NCBI GenBank assembly: GCA_029582165.1
Contig: CM055870.1
Span: 2,257,332 to 2,321,331 of the forward strand
Source of the DNA: Portulaca oleracea
Taxonomy: Eukaryota > Streptophyta > Magnoliopsida > Caryophyllales > Portulacaceae
Length of the DNA stretch: 64,000 nt
Reading direction: 5' to 3'
The first letter of the stretch is position 1, and each line of letters begins with the position of its first letter. The notes beneath the pieces are model-generated. The model saw nothing but the letters and a program-made list of their open reading frames with translations, ran no database searches and had not been told where the DNA came from. Positions 45,570-56,736 of the stretch are shown here, one piece after another. Made by a program: the position numbers and the translations under genes.

Positions 45570-46513
45570 TTTTAAGTTTTGAAAATCAACAAAATAAACC
45601 TAGTATTAAATTATTTGTATATACTTCTCTTTCCTACTTTTCTATTTGGGGCCGTTTGTTTAATGGGAATTGATACTTGGGAATGAGAATAGAGGGGTTG
45701 GGATTACAATTATCATGTTTGTTTCATGGTAATAAAAAAAAATGGGGAATGGGAATGGGAATAGGAAGGGTGAATTCCCAAGAATCTATTACCATGGGGT
45801 GTGGTAATTGATCTTGGGAATTTATTAGTCTATTTTAAATTACAATATTACCCTTAATATTAGATTCCCTAATTTAAAAAAATAAACCAAAACGTTTTAT
45901 GATTAGCAATATTGTTTAGGGTAGCCGTTTGATTCTCCTTTCCTATTATTATAAATATTTTTACCAATATTACTCACCCTAAATTTTTTTTTAAAAAAAC
46001 CTCTCGTTTTAAAAAAAATTTAGCACATTAATTACTCACCCTAATTTAAAAAAAAATAAACCTCATGTTTTAAAAAATCTTTATGGACTTTAATTTTAAT
46101 TTTTATTTTTTCTATATGGTAATTGACTTTCTACGAGTAAATGTGTGTCAATTATGGCTTTCCATCGATTTTAATTTATTAAAACATTCATAAATTAATA
46201 AAAAGGGCATTTTAGTAAATGTATTTTAATTCCCAATCCTATTCCCAATGTCAATTACCATATAACAAACAAAAAGTTTGGTAATTCATAAAGACATTTT
46301 AATTCATATTCCCATTATGAATTTTCATTCCCAGCAGCATTATTAATTCCCATTCTCATTCTCAATTCATACCAAACGGCCCCTTTGTGTCTAAAAGTTT
46401 AATAAACCTAGTAGTTAGTTAAAAATGTTACATTGTAATCATAAAATGACAAGTACTATGGGATAAAAGAAAATTATTTAGAATGATAACTATAATGATT
46501 AATGAAACAAATG

Positions 46514-46530
<17 letters not shown>
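45570..46530. repeat. Dispersed repeat unit, copy B
   Basis: The counterpart of 34440-35160. It lacks the two MITEs found there and instead holds a 736-bp insertion (45648-46383). Confidence 0.8.
45648..46383. mobile_element. Harbinger/Tourist-like element, 736 bp
   Basis: Starts GGGGCCGTTTGTT and ends ACCAAACGGCCCC, inverted, with TTT on each side (45645-45647 and 46384-46386). Copy A reads 'ttctatttgtgtctaa' across 34795-34810 without it. Terminal repeats of GGGCC-GTTTGG type and a 3-bp duplication fit the PIF/Harbinger superfamily. No frame for a transposase. Confidence 0.85.

Positions 46531-46576
<46 letters not shown>
46518..46576. repeat. (TA)n microsatellite
   Basis: Nearly 60 bases of TA. 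It produces the artefactual alternating Ile-Tyr frame on the minus strand. Confidence 0.9.
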
Positions 46577-46577
<1 letters not shown>

Positions 46578-47210
46578 CATGTATGATTGAGTATGAGTTG
46601 CCCTAATTTTCAAAATATATAGGATTCTTAAAATAATTATGAGACAAACAAAATGGGACCAAGGTTGTATAAAATCTCCATCATGCATTCATGCATCTCC
46701 ATTGATGCCTGGTTCGTTCAACTGTGCCCTCAATTCAGCATTAGGTTTTTTGTTGGGTTTTTGTACGTACAGTGTTTACTACTATAGAGTAAACTATACT
46801 GTAAATGCAATCATATAGGCAAATGTAATATGGCTCATCTGGTAAATTTTGGGCTTGTTGGGTTTGTTGCTGCCTAATGCATATTTTAATTTTGGCCTTT
46901 TATTTTATCAAGAACATCAAATTATTTTTATCATAAATATTATTGTTGTTGTTTTTATCAAAAAACATTCCTATTAATTTATCTTAATTTGTGGGCCTAT
47001 GATTATATAAGGTCAAGTATATAGTTGTTTCAAATAAATTTGAGGAATTTATTAATTAAATTTATAATTTTTTGATTATAGATTACTTTTTTTTGGGGGA
47101 CGCTTTAAATTTAATAGATTATACGACTGTATGTTATTGTAATATAGAGAGTTTCATGGCTAGGAGCACCTCGTCGTTGGTGTTGGAAATTGAGCTCAAT
47201 TGGTTAATAC

Positions 47211-47560
47211 CAAAAAATTATTCGGAGGTACCCAATATTTGGCGAAACTATTTTTCGGTACCCAACTTTTCAAAACTCATTTTGATGTACCTTTAATTTT
47301 TGGGTTAGTAATTATTTGGTGCTTTTCCGGCGATCAATTTTATTAAGTGACCAAAATACCTTTATTCTTCTTCTTCAAGGGTATTTCTTCAAGAATCGAA
47401 GAACGATGGTATTTCAATCATTTAATAAAATTGATGACCGAAAAAACACCTAATAATTGTTAACCCAAAAATTAAGGGTACCTCAAAAAGAGTTTTGAAA
47501 AGTTAAGGTACCGAAAATTAGTTTCCCCAAATATTGGAGTACCTCCGAATAATTTTTTGG
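47211..47560. mobile_element. Long-inverted-repeat (foldback) element
   Basis: The left arm 'ccaaaaaattattcggaggt' reappears inverted as 'acctccgaataattttttgg' at the right end, and the arms continue for ~70 bases ('tttcggtacccaacttttc' versus 'gaaaagttaaggtaccgaaa'). The whole 350-bp unit could fold into a hairpin. A second copy lies at ~63711-64000. No flanking duplication was clear. Confidence 0.8.
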
Positions 47561-47774
47561 GTTGATACAGCAGGTGGAATTACTTTATGAGTTTACCCAA
47601 CAACAAATGATGGGCAAAATCATGAATACTATTGTTATACCATGTAAAGTATTTAAAAATTCAAAGAGCACAACAAGTATGACATGACTTATTTGGTCAA
47701 GCAATTGTGGCGTATACTGTGACACCCCAAATATATGGTTAAATGTTGCTTAAAGAGATTAAAATAACTATTTA

Positions 47775-48399
47775 CTCCCTCCGCCCCAAATTTAATAAAC
47801 ATTTTGACTAAATTTTGACCGTTAATTATTCATAAATTATCATGAGTTACAATATGAAATTACCCTCATTGTAATTTTTAGTAAATTGTCTTTCTAATGA
47901 CATAATTTCATATTATAATTCATTCTGATTTGTGAGTAATTAACGATCAAAATTTTGTGAAAGTGTCAATTCACTGCTAAAAATATGTGTATTACCAACC
48001 ATATTTTTCCAACCAATTTAAACTGGTTGGAAAAACCAACCATTTTAGCAACCATTTCATATCCAACTATTTTTCAAAAAAATTAGTAGGAAAAATGCTT
48101 GGAAATTCCAACCAATTTGACTAAAATGATTGGAATTGGTTGGAAAAATAGTTGGATTTTTCAACCATTTTCAAATAGTAGGAAAAAGGATGGTAGAAAA
48201 AAATTTCAACCAATTTTGCTAATTTTAGCAAAATTGGTTGGAATTTCCAACCATTTCCCCACGAAATAATTTGAAAAATAGTTGGAATATCAAATGGTTG
48301 CTAAAATAGTTGGTTTTTTCAACCATTTTAAATTGGTTGGAAAAAAGTGGTTGGTAATACACATATTTTTTAGTAGTGATTAATTTGGGACGGAGTGAG
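47775..48399. mobile_element. Stowaway-like MITE hosting a nested CACTA-type MITE
   Basis: Starts CTCCCTCCGCCCCAAATTT and ends AATTTGGGACGGAGTGAG, with TA on both sides (47773-47774 and 48400-48401). It is split by a nested element at 47972-48378. Confidence 0.85.
47972..48378. mobile_element. CACTA-type MITE nested in a Stowaway element
   Basis: Starts CACTGCTAAAAATATGTG and ends with the inverse TTTTTAGTAGTG. The inverted arms include 'tattaccaacca' and 'tggttggtaata'. ATT stands on both sides (47969-47971 and 48379-48381), the 3-bp duplication of CACTA elements. The 407-bp interior is built from repeated 'ccaaccatttt' and 'aaaatggttgg' motifs in both orientations. Confidence 0.88.
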
Positions 48400-49378
48400 T
48401 ATATCACCAAGGTGCAGTTTTTTTTAAATATTGGTTTAGGCGAAGCCAAATATTGACCAGCACGATCCAAGTCGAACAAATTTTGAAATGTAGGCAAATT
48501 GATTAAATCAAACTTGAACTATCAATCTTACAATAAACATATTTAAATACTAAGAACAAACAAGTTGTAAATGACTTTTGAGCTTACAACAAAGACGTAT
48601 AGAGAAGCAGCCAACAAAGGCAGGGAAATTGTTCAAAAACATTGTAAAGCCAATTTACTTCATGCCGAATGAAAGATAAAATGTTTTATAACAAAAGTCA
48701 AACATATGTATAACTTTATTTAGCGAGAAATATATGAAAGTATATTTTGTTTAACTTTTATTAGTAGAGTTTTGTAATGATAAATATCAAAATAAGTAAG
48801 TTTGGTAGATAATTAATTTTCTATTCACATTAAATGTAACGGAAAATTGAATTTTAATAACCCCTATTTTTGACAATTGGATGATAATAATTCCTTTTTT
48901 TTGTACACAAATGGTCTTAAAAAAATAATACTATATTATTTTGGTATGAAATCTACCTCCATATTTTCAGGTTTTTTAAATTTTTAGATATTTCTAATAT
49001 TTTCATTCATTCTCCAAAAAAGTTTAATGTGGTGTGTGGAACTAAAGGGAGTTTTAAATTTTTTTTTGAGAGTCCAAACAGTTATTATGATTTTTTAAGG
49101 AAAAGAAGGGGAAAATTAAAAAAAATTAGAAAAAATAACAATTTTGGATAAACTACATTATAAATTCATTACAAATAACAGGTCGGGAAGCATTTTTTGG
49201 AGCAAACACAAGTTAATTAAGATTCACGATATTTAGAGTATACACTCGTTAGTGGTCCAAAAAATACAATTTTATTTTGTTTGAGACTACTGACATATAA
49301 AAGAAATGTAGGGATTATGATAGTCCAATAGGCAAAGTAAGGATTATTAGAATCCAAATTTCCAAATGTAATAACATT

Positions 49379-49566
49379 CTCCCTCCGTTCTTTTATATAA
49401 ATAATTTCTCACATAATATTTTTGTACAAAATACAAAATTATAATTTCTTAAAAGTATTTTTTTGTTACGAATCTATTAACATCTAGTTTTTTAGATAAA
49501 TCATTTCAGAAATTAAGATATTAATGGTTAAGATTTTGACGACAGTTAAGTAAAAACGGAGGGCGA
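49379..49566. mobile_element. Stowaway-like MITE, short
   Basis: Left end TCTCCCTCCGTTCTTTTAT, right end TAAAAACGGAGGGCG, inverted with changes. The interior shares 'ttgttacgaatctatta' with the Stowaway family of the window. TA flanks are not clean. Confidence 0.65.
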
Positions 49567-51476
49567 ACTACTTTCATAATTAAAAATAATAATTTATTTA
49601 CATAATTAATGTGCTTTATGATAAATTAACTAAATTATTATAAATATATTTGTATTGCATATATATAAAATGAGTGAAAAGTTTAATGTTAATTAGGAAT
49701 GAGTTATAATTTATAAATCATGATAATAAGTAGCTTTCTAGTATGAGATGGTTGATTTTGCTGCCCATTAATATACTAGCAATTTGACGAGTTGTTATAT
49801 AGTCCGCCGTGGTGTGCTTATTAGGTACATCATATTTATTAAGCGTTTTCAAAAATTCATCACTATTAATTATAAAATTTATTATAAATTCATCAATCAT
49901 TTTTAAATTTATCAAATTTGTGTAAAAAAATTATCATACAAAAAATTGATATATTTTAATATATACAGTACACCACGATGAACGTTATAATTTGCGCAAT
50001 TTAACTGGATGATGAATATGTTTTTGTCCGTCTTGTGTTGATTTAGAGTAATGATAAAAAAATTATATATTGGGAGCAAAAAATAATTTCCTCCACATTG
50101 AAACGGTGACCTTATGAGCTCTATTGCTCTATACAAACTCTCATGAAGACTATTGGACTAGTTACTTTCTCAATTTGAGTGTCAAGCTAAATAAATAATG
50201 TTGTTGTTGTTATTACCATATATAATACGGTCAATATTTAGTAAGATTATAAAAGATTTTTATTAGAACTAAAATATTTAATATATTAGACTATGTATTA
50301 AATTTAATAAAATAATATAAATTTAATAATAAAAATAAAATAAAATCAATGGTTAAGATTACTATATATATATCCATAATCAATGTTAATATTCAATTTA
50401 ACTATGATATATAGTTGAAAAAAAGTTGACTATCACATACTTTCCATTTCTTTTGAAATTATATATTACATTACAAGATCAACTTACCATATTGATTAAC
50501 TAATTAGTTACTATAATTTAAAAAAAGTTGATGAGAAATAATACGTTCATAATTATAGGAAACAAAAAAGATACTCTAAATCTTGTCGATATACCCCTCC
50601 ATCTCTCCTCTCTCTATATATTCAGATGTATGCATGTAGGAAATCATCTCATGCGTAGTTATCTGAGCTAGGTTTTGGAGAAGCTAAGGAGCATAATGGT
50701 TACAATGGATGATATATACTACTATACAGGGGTTTGCGTAATTAATCACATTTCTTGAGGGCTGTGGGATTGGTGGCGTGCTTCTTGTCGTGTACTACTG
50801 TAGTCTGTACTGGCTAATGATTTTCATACTTCACCAGTTTGTATGCCGCAAATGTGAACCACCCCACCAGCAACATACTGCATCTAATGTGTAAGCCTGC
50901 CGATCATCATGATAGTACCAAACAAGTCTCCAGTTTTATTTTGTTTTTACTTTGCTTGGTTATTTGTATCTCGGTCAATAGTTATATTTTTCGTTAATTA
51001 TATAGTTTAAAAGTATTGTCTTTAGCTTCAATCTTATACTAGATCTATCGTGTTTTTCCATTATTATTATTATTATTGTTATCAATTTGGTTACTCTTTC
51101 TACAACAGTTTACATGTTTTTCCATTATTATTATTGTTATTTGTATCTGGGTCAATAGTTATATTCATATTGTTTTGATTAGAAAAAAATATGTCTGTAT
51201 TCGATCATGGCTAGGCATTCACGTACATATGGGCTATGATGATCATACAATCTAATGACATAACATTGTAGAATTTACAAAATAATGTAGCGCCACATTT
51301 TTCAATTTCTTTGATCGATTGTTCATATGATGTCGATTACATGATTTTCAAATCACGCAGTTTTAATGTGGGGGCAAATGCTGGCTGGGATCATTGTGTA
51401 CATGATGATGATGATATATTTGACGGACGTTTGGAAATTAGATGTCACACGTGCAGCTTCAACGGTCAGTATTTGA

Positions 51477-54457
51477 ATGGGGGCATCATTAGCAGTGATT
51501 CTTCCTCTAAGTCACATTGCTGATGCATTCCTCGGAAGCTTCTCTGTTCTCTTGCTCTCCATCCTTTCCCATACAGCGGTAAAGCCTCTTCTCATGCTTC
51601 TTTTCGGCTTAGTTTTATTGAGGCTATTCTTATGAAATCGACATGCTGATAATTGAAAGTCCAATGATAACTTTATCGTCCAACATATTTGTACTGTGTT
51701 ATTGTTTCAGGGACAGTGTCTGCTATGGATGTCGACGCCACCAGTACTAGCGCTGTCATACGGCAACTGTACAGCCTACAAGCCGGAATGCATCGGGCCC
51801 CACCAAAAGCTGCTCTTCTACACAGCGCTGCCGCTCATAGCAGTAGGAGCCGGCGGCAGTTTCATTAGCATCATTTCGTTCACAGCAGAGCAGGGCGAGC
51901 AGGAGAACGACGGGGAAGTCGGCTGTGGCTGGTGCTGCTGCATTGGCGGCTGCACCCTTACTTTGATGCACTTTGCCGGATTCGGGATACTCATAGCCGC
52001 CGCCTTTATCCAACCGTGGGCTGTCTTGTTTGGGATGTCTGCTGGGTTTGCGACATTCTCTACACTTGTTTTTCTCACTGGGATATGCTCCTTCAAGTAC
52101 GTGGGCCACCAGGGAAGCCCTTTAACTACCATCTGTCGGGTGTTTTTGGCGGCTTTATCCAAGCTGATCTATAGGGTTCCTCGGAATAAAAACCAGCTGT
52201 ATGAGAAACTTGGCCTTGGCGTTGATCAAACTCTGGGTCTTACCAGGGGCTTCAGGTAACTCTCTGAATTTTCCTGTTTTCTATCAACAATCTAGTTATA
52301 TCAAGGGTTTTGAAAAGTAGTATGAATTCATGATAAGGATATCAATCGTATCATCAACTATACCAGTACAAATAATGCTACCTTTCGCATAATAAATCTT
52401 TCCCTATATTAGCCTCCAATTTGGAGATAAATAGATATTGTAAAATAATGTGTCTCGTATTAAAATTTTCTTATATACTAAATATAATCAAACATATTAT
52501 AATAGGAATTGATGAGCTACTCATTTACATAGTTCATTCATGTAAATTAATGATTATTTTTTTTCGATTATTAGTAGTAATGCGCTAAAATTAAAAGTTA
52601 AATCTGACGTTATACGTAAAGATATAACCACCACCAAAATGAAATATTACAACCAAATAGCTAAATAAATTAATAATTATATATTTAAAAAATATTAAAT
52701 CACATTTACGAAATCAGTGCCTTAATTTTTTAAACAAAAATAGAATGAGTACATAGCTTATAAATGGTCAAATAAGGAAATGATCTGTGATCAAAGTGTT
52801 CCTAGACGCCCAATTAAGTCCCAACCTTTCTTCTTTTGAATCGGACAACAACACAAATGATTCTGATTCGTGCTATCCTTCCCCCCAAATGGACCAGTAA
52901 TGAACTAAGAGTAATAATAATCCAATTATTCAGCATGTCTTTTTCTTTTTTTGAGTTTGGTTGACTTGGCCAGTATATTATAAATTTAAGACATACTCCC
53001 TTTATCGTCTTTGAAAATCCTACGGTCAAATTTCATAAATTTGACCATAAATTTCTCAATATATATAATGAGTTGCTATATAAAATTACTATCATTAAAT
53101 TTGTAACGAAAAATACTATCATAAAAGTATAATATTGTTATGTAAGAAATTATCAATCAAAGAGTGACAATGAAGATCATAAAAGTCAAAATGATGACCA
53201 TTAATATAGAGCAGAGGGAGTATATGAACTCTTGAACTTTTCCATGTTCAAGGGTGATCCCTTTTGAGGTAAAATCTTTTGTACATTATTTACTCATTTG
53301 TACATCTAATCAGTTTACTCGTTTTTTATTAATTTTTCTAAACTTATCCATACTATTAATTAGTACCAATTCAATTCAAATTTTATCAAAGTTATTGAAC
53401 CATACCTTACCTCTAGGGGAACAACCTTCATTATTGTTTAATATTAGATCTTTTCAATATATAATGAGGTAAATAATTATAATTTTACTCCTGATTCAAC
53501 TTTGAAGTTAAGCAAAAACTGATTAATACCACGAAATTTCAATTTCATATATAGGTGTCTGGAGAAGGCAGCGATTGTACTTCCCAACCGGCCACTGGAA
53601 CAGCAGGAGCGAAACCGCTGGAGACTTTGCAGCATAACCGAGGTCGAACAAACCAAGGCAGCATACGCATGATCCCCATGTGTCTCCCTTTCGTACTGGC
53701 CATAGTCTACGCCGCCGGCTTCACCTACTTTCTGGAACAAGCAAAGCACCTGGATCGCCGCCTTGGCAAACTCAAGCTCCCCGTCTATATCCTCGCCCTG
53801 TTCTATGAACTCGGCAAGAAGCTCACTTCCAAAATCTACGACTGTTTCTGCTGCTACTTCGGAGAGGATGAGGACGGCGACCCCAGGCTCCCCTCACGTG
53901 CGCAGGCACGCTACCTCCCACCGGCCGGGGTCATGCTAGCCCTCGTGTTTGCTATACTGTGTTGCATCACCGCCGCAAAGGTGGAGGCCCGGCGGCTGGA
54001 TGTGGCGAGAAGTCACGGTCTGCTCGACAAGCCGGATGAAATGCGGGTCCCCATGAGTGTGTTTTGGCTGGTCCCGCAGTGCATGTTGCTCGGGGCGATG
54101 GAGGCCACGTATATGCCGAGCTTTGGGATGTCCTTGGCGTACAGTGTCCCGGGGTCGTATCCCCCCGTGGCGAAATGCGCAATGGTGCTTGCATTGACGG
54201 GGCTGGGTGGTTGGATCATGAGCAGTGCTCTTGTCGTGTACATCTTGAAGAAGTCGACTCATTGGTTTCAGAGCACGTTTAACCATAGCCGGCTTGACAA
54301 TTATTACTGGGTTTTGGCTGCTCTAGGTGCTGCTACTTTTGCCTTTTATGCTGTGATTTTGGTCATATACTGCTACAGGGATGCTCGAGGAGAGGATGTT
54401 CGTGAAGCAGAAGGTGATACTGAGAACCGCAACATGAGTTGCTGCTGTTGCTTATGA
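51477..54457 (+). pseudogene. NPF (NRT1/PTR) family transporter, frameshifted, 5' exons not found
   Basis: Three recognisable exons. Exon A ends at 51578 (ILPLSHIADAFLGSFSVLLL, donor GTAAAG). Exon B is 51711-52255 (GQCLLWMSTPPVLALSYGNC through YRVPRNKNQLYEKLGLG). Exon C is 53555-54457. The end of exon C (VPMSVFWLVPQCMLLGAMEA, RLDNYYWVLAALG) matches the NPF C-terminus: twelve-helix proton-coupled carriers of nitrate, peptides or hormones. Exon C starts in the family frame (EKAAIVLP, NRWRLCSITEVEQTK) but meets TGA at 53670-53672. The family sequence resumes in another frame as IRMIPMCLPFVLAIVYAAG, so one base appears to be missing near 53657-53668. Upstream of exon A, a TGA at 51474-51476 directly precedes the only ATG in frame, and the family's N-terminal helices are not visible in 48400-51470. 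Usual length is ~550-600 residues; ~520 are accounted for. It may be a pseudogene, or a functional gene with a sequence error. Confidence 0.75.
52996..53220. mobile_element. Stowaway-like MITE in the NPF intron
   Basis: Starts CTCCCTTTATCG and ends AGCAGAGGGAG with TA flanks. The interior closely follows 37267-37524 ('aaatttgaccataaatttct', 'aaaaatactatcataaaagt'). Confidence 0.8.
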
Positions 54458-56274
54458 AGTCGAAGCCATGTAAAAAAAATATGTAATGTTATGTGATTAA
54501 TGTATATAGTTTGTCATCATATTTCACCCGAGAAATTGAGTTTTCAGAGCTTTGGTTCACCGAGTTCCAAGTGAAATTGCAACCACTGCAGAACAGTGGT
54601 CTGAGTTGTAAATCGTGCATGCTTTGCTCAGAGTATATACTCTCATCTCTCAGTTGTACATTGTCTATTTGTAAAAAGTTGGGTGGAAGCAGAACTGCCT
54701 TCTGCCAACCATCAATAAAGTAATAACTAGCGTGCATACAGACATTAAAACTATTGTCCATGAAAGTTATGATACAGAGATTTGGGAGAGACCTCGCGTG
54801 ATCAATTTGTGGGTTGGTAGTCAGAAGCCTTTTCTCTTAACAAAAACACCATAAAATGAGTCTTCAAGGAAGCATAGTGACAACCTTCATTGAGCCACAG
54901 ACTACATTGTTTGGGTTATGTACTATATTTGCAATTGAGTGAGGTTTGCTCCTAAAAGCATGTCACGACCCAACACTAAGAGAGCCCTATCACTACTATC
55001 TTTTGCGCCTCTTTTGCTTCTTTACAAATGGGACCTTATCAACATGTAAATAAATGAGAATGAAAAAGCTAACGAGGAACGCCTAGATAAGGTGGTGCAA
55101 ACTCCCCGCCTCCACCCCATTGTTTTTAGGCTGCTCTGCAGCAGACAGAGTATGTCTTTCAACTCAACCAAACAAAGGGAAAGTATAGGCCATTATTTAC
55201 ATTTTTTCTTTAAAAAAAAAAAAGTCACTGAAAGCAAGCAAAGTTTAACATAGGACTCATAGGCCAATCAATAAACTTGAACAAGAAGGAACTCACCAAA
55301 AGCAAATCGGAGGAAAAGATATACGGAGATCTATTTCTATAATCACGTATCCACCTGGCTTGAAACCAAGCGCGTGAACCATTCTAGATCAACAAGAGGC
55401 GATATCCTGCTTTCCTTTCGGACAGCAAGGACGAAAAGAGTATAGCTCAGCAGATAGGATAAGCAGCACCATAAAACAGTAGAAATAAGATGTAACTGAA
55501 GTTTGCCACAACAGATTCTCGTGGCAGATGAATCAATTGTCTCAAATGATAAATACCAAAACCAATACTTCCAAAACCCGCCCAAGTGAGGTATGGAAGG
55601 GTCGGACCGTCGGATGTAGCAGTCCCACCCCTAAATTTTGCAATTTAGAGAGGCGGATTCTAATTGGTCCAAGATTAGAAATCAAACCTCTCAGTCAAAC
55701 CCATGACACATTAAATAGGAAGATCCACAAACATCCTAGCCTCAAAATATGATCTTTAACCGCACATCATACATGTTAGGAAATCAATTACGAGAGCCCA
55801 TGAACTTGAATCCAGTGCACTCAAGTTTAACCAGACAACCCAACTAATACAAACATGAAACAGCACCCAATACCATCAAAATACTGAACGATCAAATCAA
55901 GACTCTAACTATGGAAAAATGAACCACACACCAACAAGAAAGTTGTAAAAGAGAGATGTATTCTAACAATTGGTGGAAACAGCCGAGAATCAATTCCTTT
56001 CTCAACTGGCAACAAAAACAGTATAGTTCTCAGTGACAAAATCACCATTTGTCATACATGCTTATTAATTTAACACAATAATCAACTAAAACAGCTCTAA
56101 AATGTTTCAGGTCACCAGTTTCTATATCATCAAAATGCCGTAAAAATTTTGCTTTAGTTACCTCTATGACAAGAATAGCTTCCCCCTCAACAAGAAGCTT
56201 CAATTCAGGTCCCAATCAGCAATCAGTGAACTTAAAACAAATGAAAGACCCCAACTTTGGGTGAACAAAAATCA
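54458..56274. other. Intergenic between NPF and GCK-domain genes (tail to tail)
   Basis: The first ~250 bases are likely NPF 3' UTR. The last several hundred may be GCK-gene 3' UTR. The middle has no recognisable gene, RNA gene or transposon. Confidence 0.55.
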
Positions 56275-56736
56275 TCAACTATCCTTCTGAACTTCAATTT
56301 CCTGCTTCTGATCATCATTCTTCTTCTCAGATTCACGTTCCATCTCCTGCCTGACCTCCTCCTCAGCAGCTTTCTCGGCCCGGAGAATCGGCTCGTAGTA
56401 ATCGGAATGAGCTTCCATACACTTCTTCAAATTCCCGGTTACTTGGAAGCATTTCTCGACGATATCTTCCTTGTTTTTCTCGGCTTCTTCCACGCAATTC
56501 TCCCAAGCAATGAATGCGTCCTTGCAACCACCGCCCTTCATGAACAAGCAAAATCCGCACTCTCCCTCTTCTTCTTCGTCTGCTTCTCCTTCTCTTTCGC
56601 CGTTTTGTGAGTCTTCAATTGGACCCTTTTCAGCCTGGGTGTCCGATTGATTGGAGATTTCTGGGGTTTGAGATTCTAGGGTTTTGGGATCTGGGTTTTG
56701 AGAATCGGACGAATCTGAGGCGGATTGCGATGACAT
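56275..56736 (-). CDS. GCK-domain protein with twin CX9C motifs
   Basis: Intronless, 153 residues from the Met at 56736. An upstream in-frame ATG (56835) would add 33 residues, but the downstream start MSSQSASDSSDS fits plant relatives better. The first ~58 residues are acidic and Ser/Gln-rich. The GCK domain follows: GECGFCLFMKGGGCKDAFIA, then ENCVEEAEKNKEDIVEKC. Cysteines are at 60, 63, 71, 81, 96 and 106. The pairs 71/81 and 96/106 are each separated by nine residues, the twin CX9C arrangement of the CHCH fold, which is oxidised by the Mia40 relay in the mitochondrial intermembrane space. A Glu/Lys-rich helix ends the protein. Function of GCK proteins is not established to my knowledge; mitochondrial location is inference from the cysteine spacing. 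It stands tail to tail with the NPF gene. Confidence 0.85.
   Translation of the reverse strand: MSSQSASDSSDSQNPDPKTLESQTPEISNQSDTQAEKGPIEDSQNGEREGEADEEEEGECGFCLFMKGGGCKDAFIAWENCVEEAEKNKEDIVEKCFQVTGNLKKCMEAHSDYYEPILRAEKAAEEEVRQEMERESEKKNDDQKQEIEVQKDS

Larger units (their letters stand above)
41374..51476. other. 10-kb gene-poor interval packed with MITEs
   Basis: Individual elements are listed separately. Between them lie AT-rich stretches, microsatellites at 44374-44441 (TA), 44699-44742 (TTA) and 46518-46576 (TA), and a 46-bp tandem pair at ~43877-43967 ('ttatttccttgtaatcacag'). Two short frames with a single membrane span (43464-43694 minus and 44533-44679 plus) are discussed as findings. 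48400-49378 and 49567-50600 show nothing recognisable. 50600-51476 is the 5' side of the NPF locus. Confidence 0.6.

Noticed and set aside
46428..46688. Frame with alternating Ile-Tyr
   Set aside because: Direct translation of a TA microsatellite.
51311..51523. 70-residue frame before NPF exon A, considered as its first exon
   Set aside because: It reads through exon A in the wrong frame and shows no NPF helix or motif.
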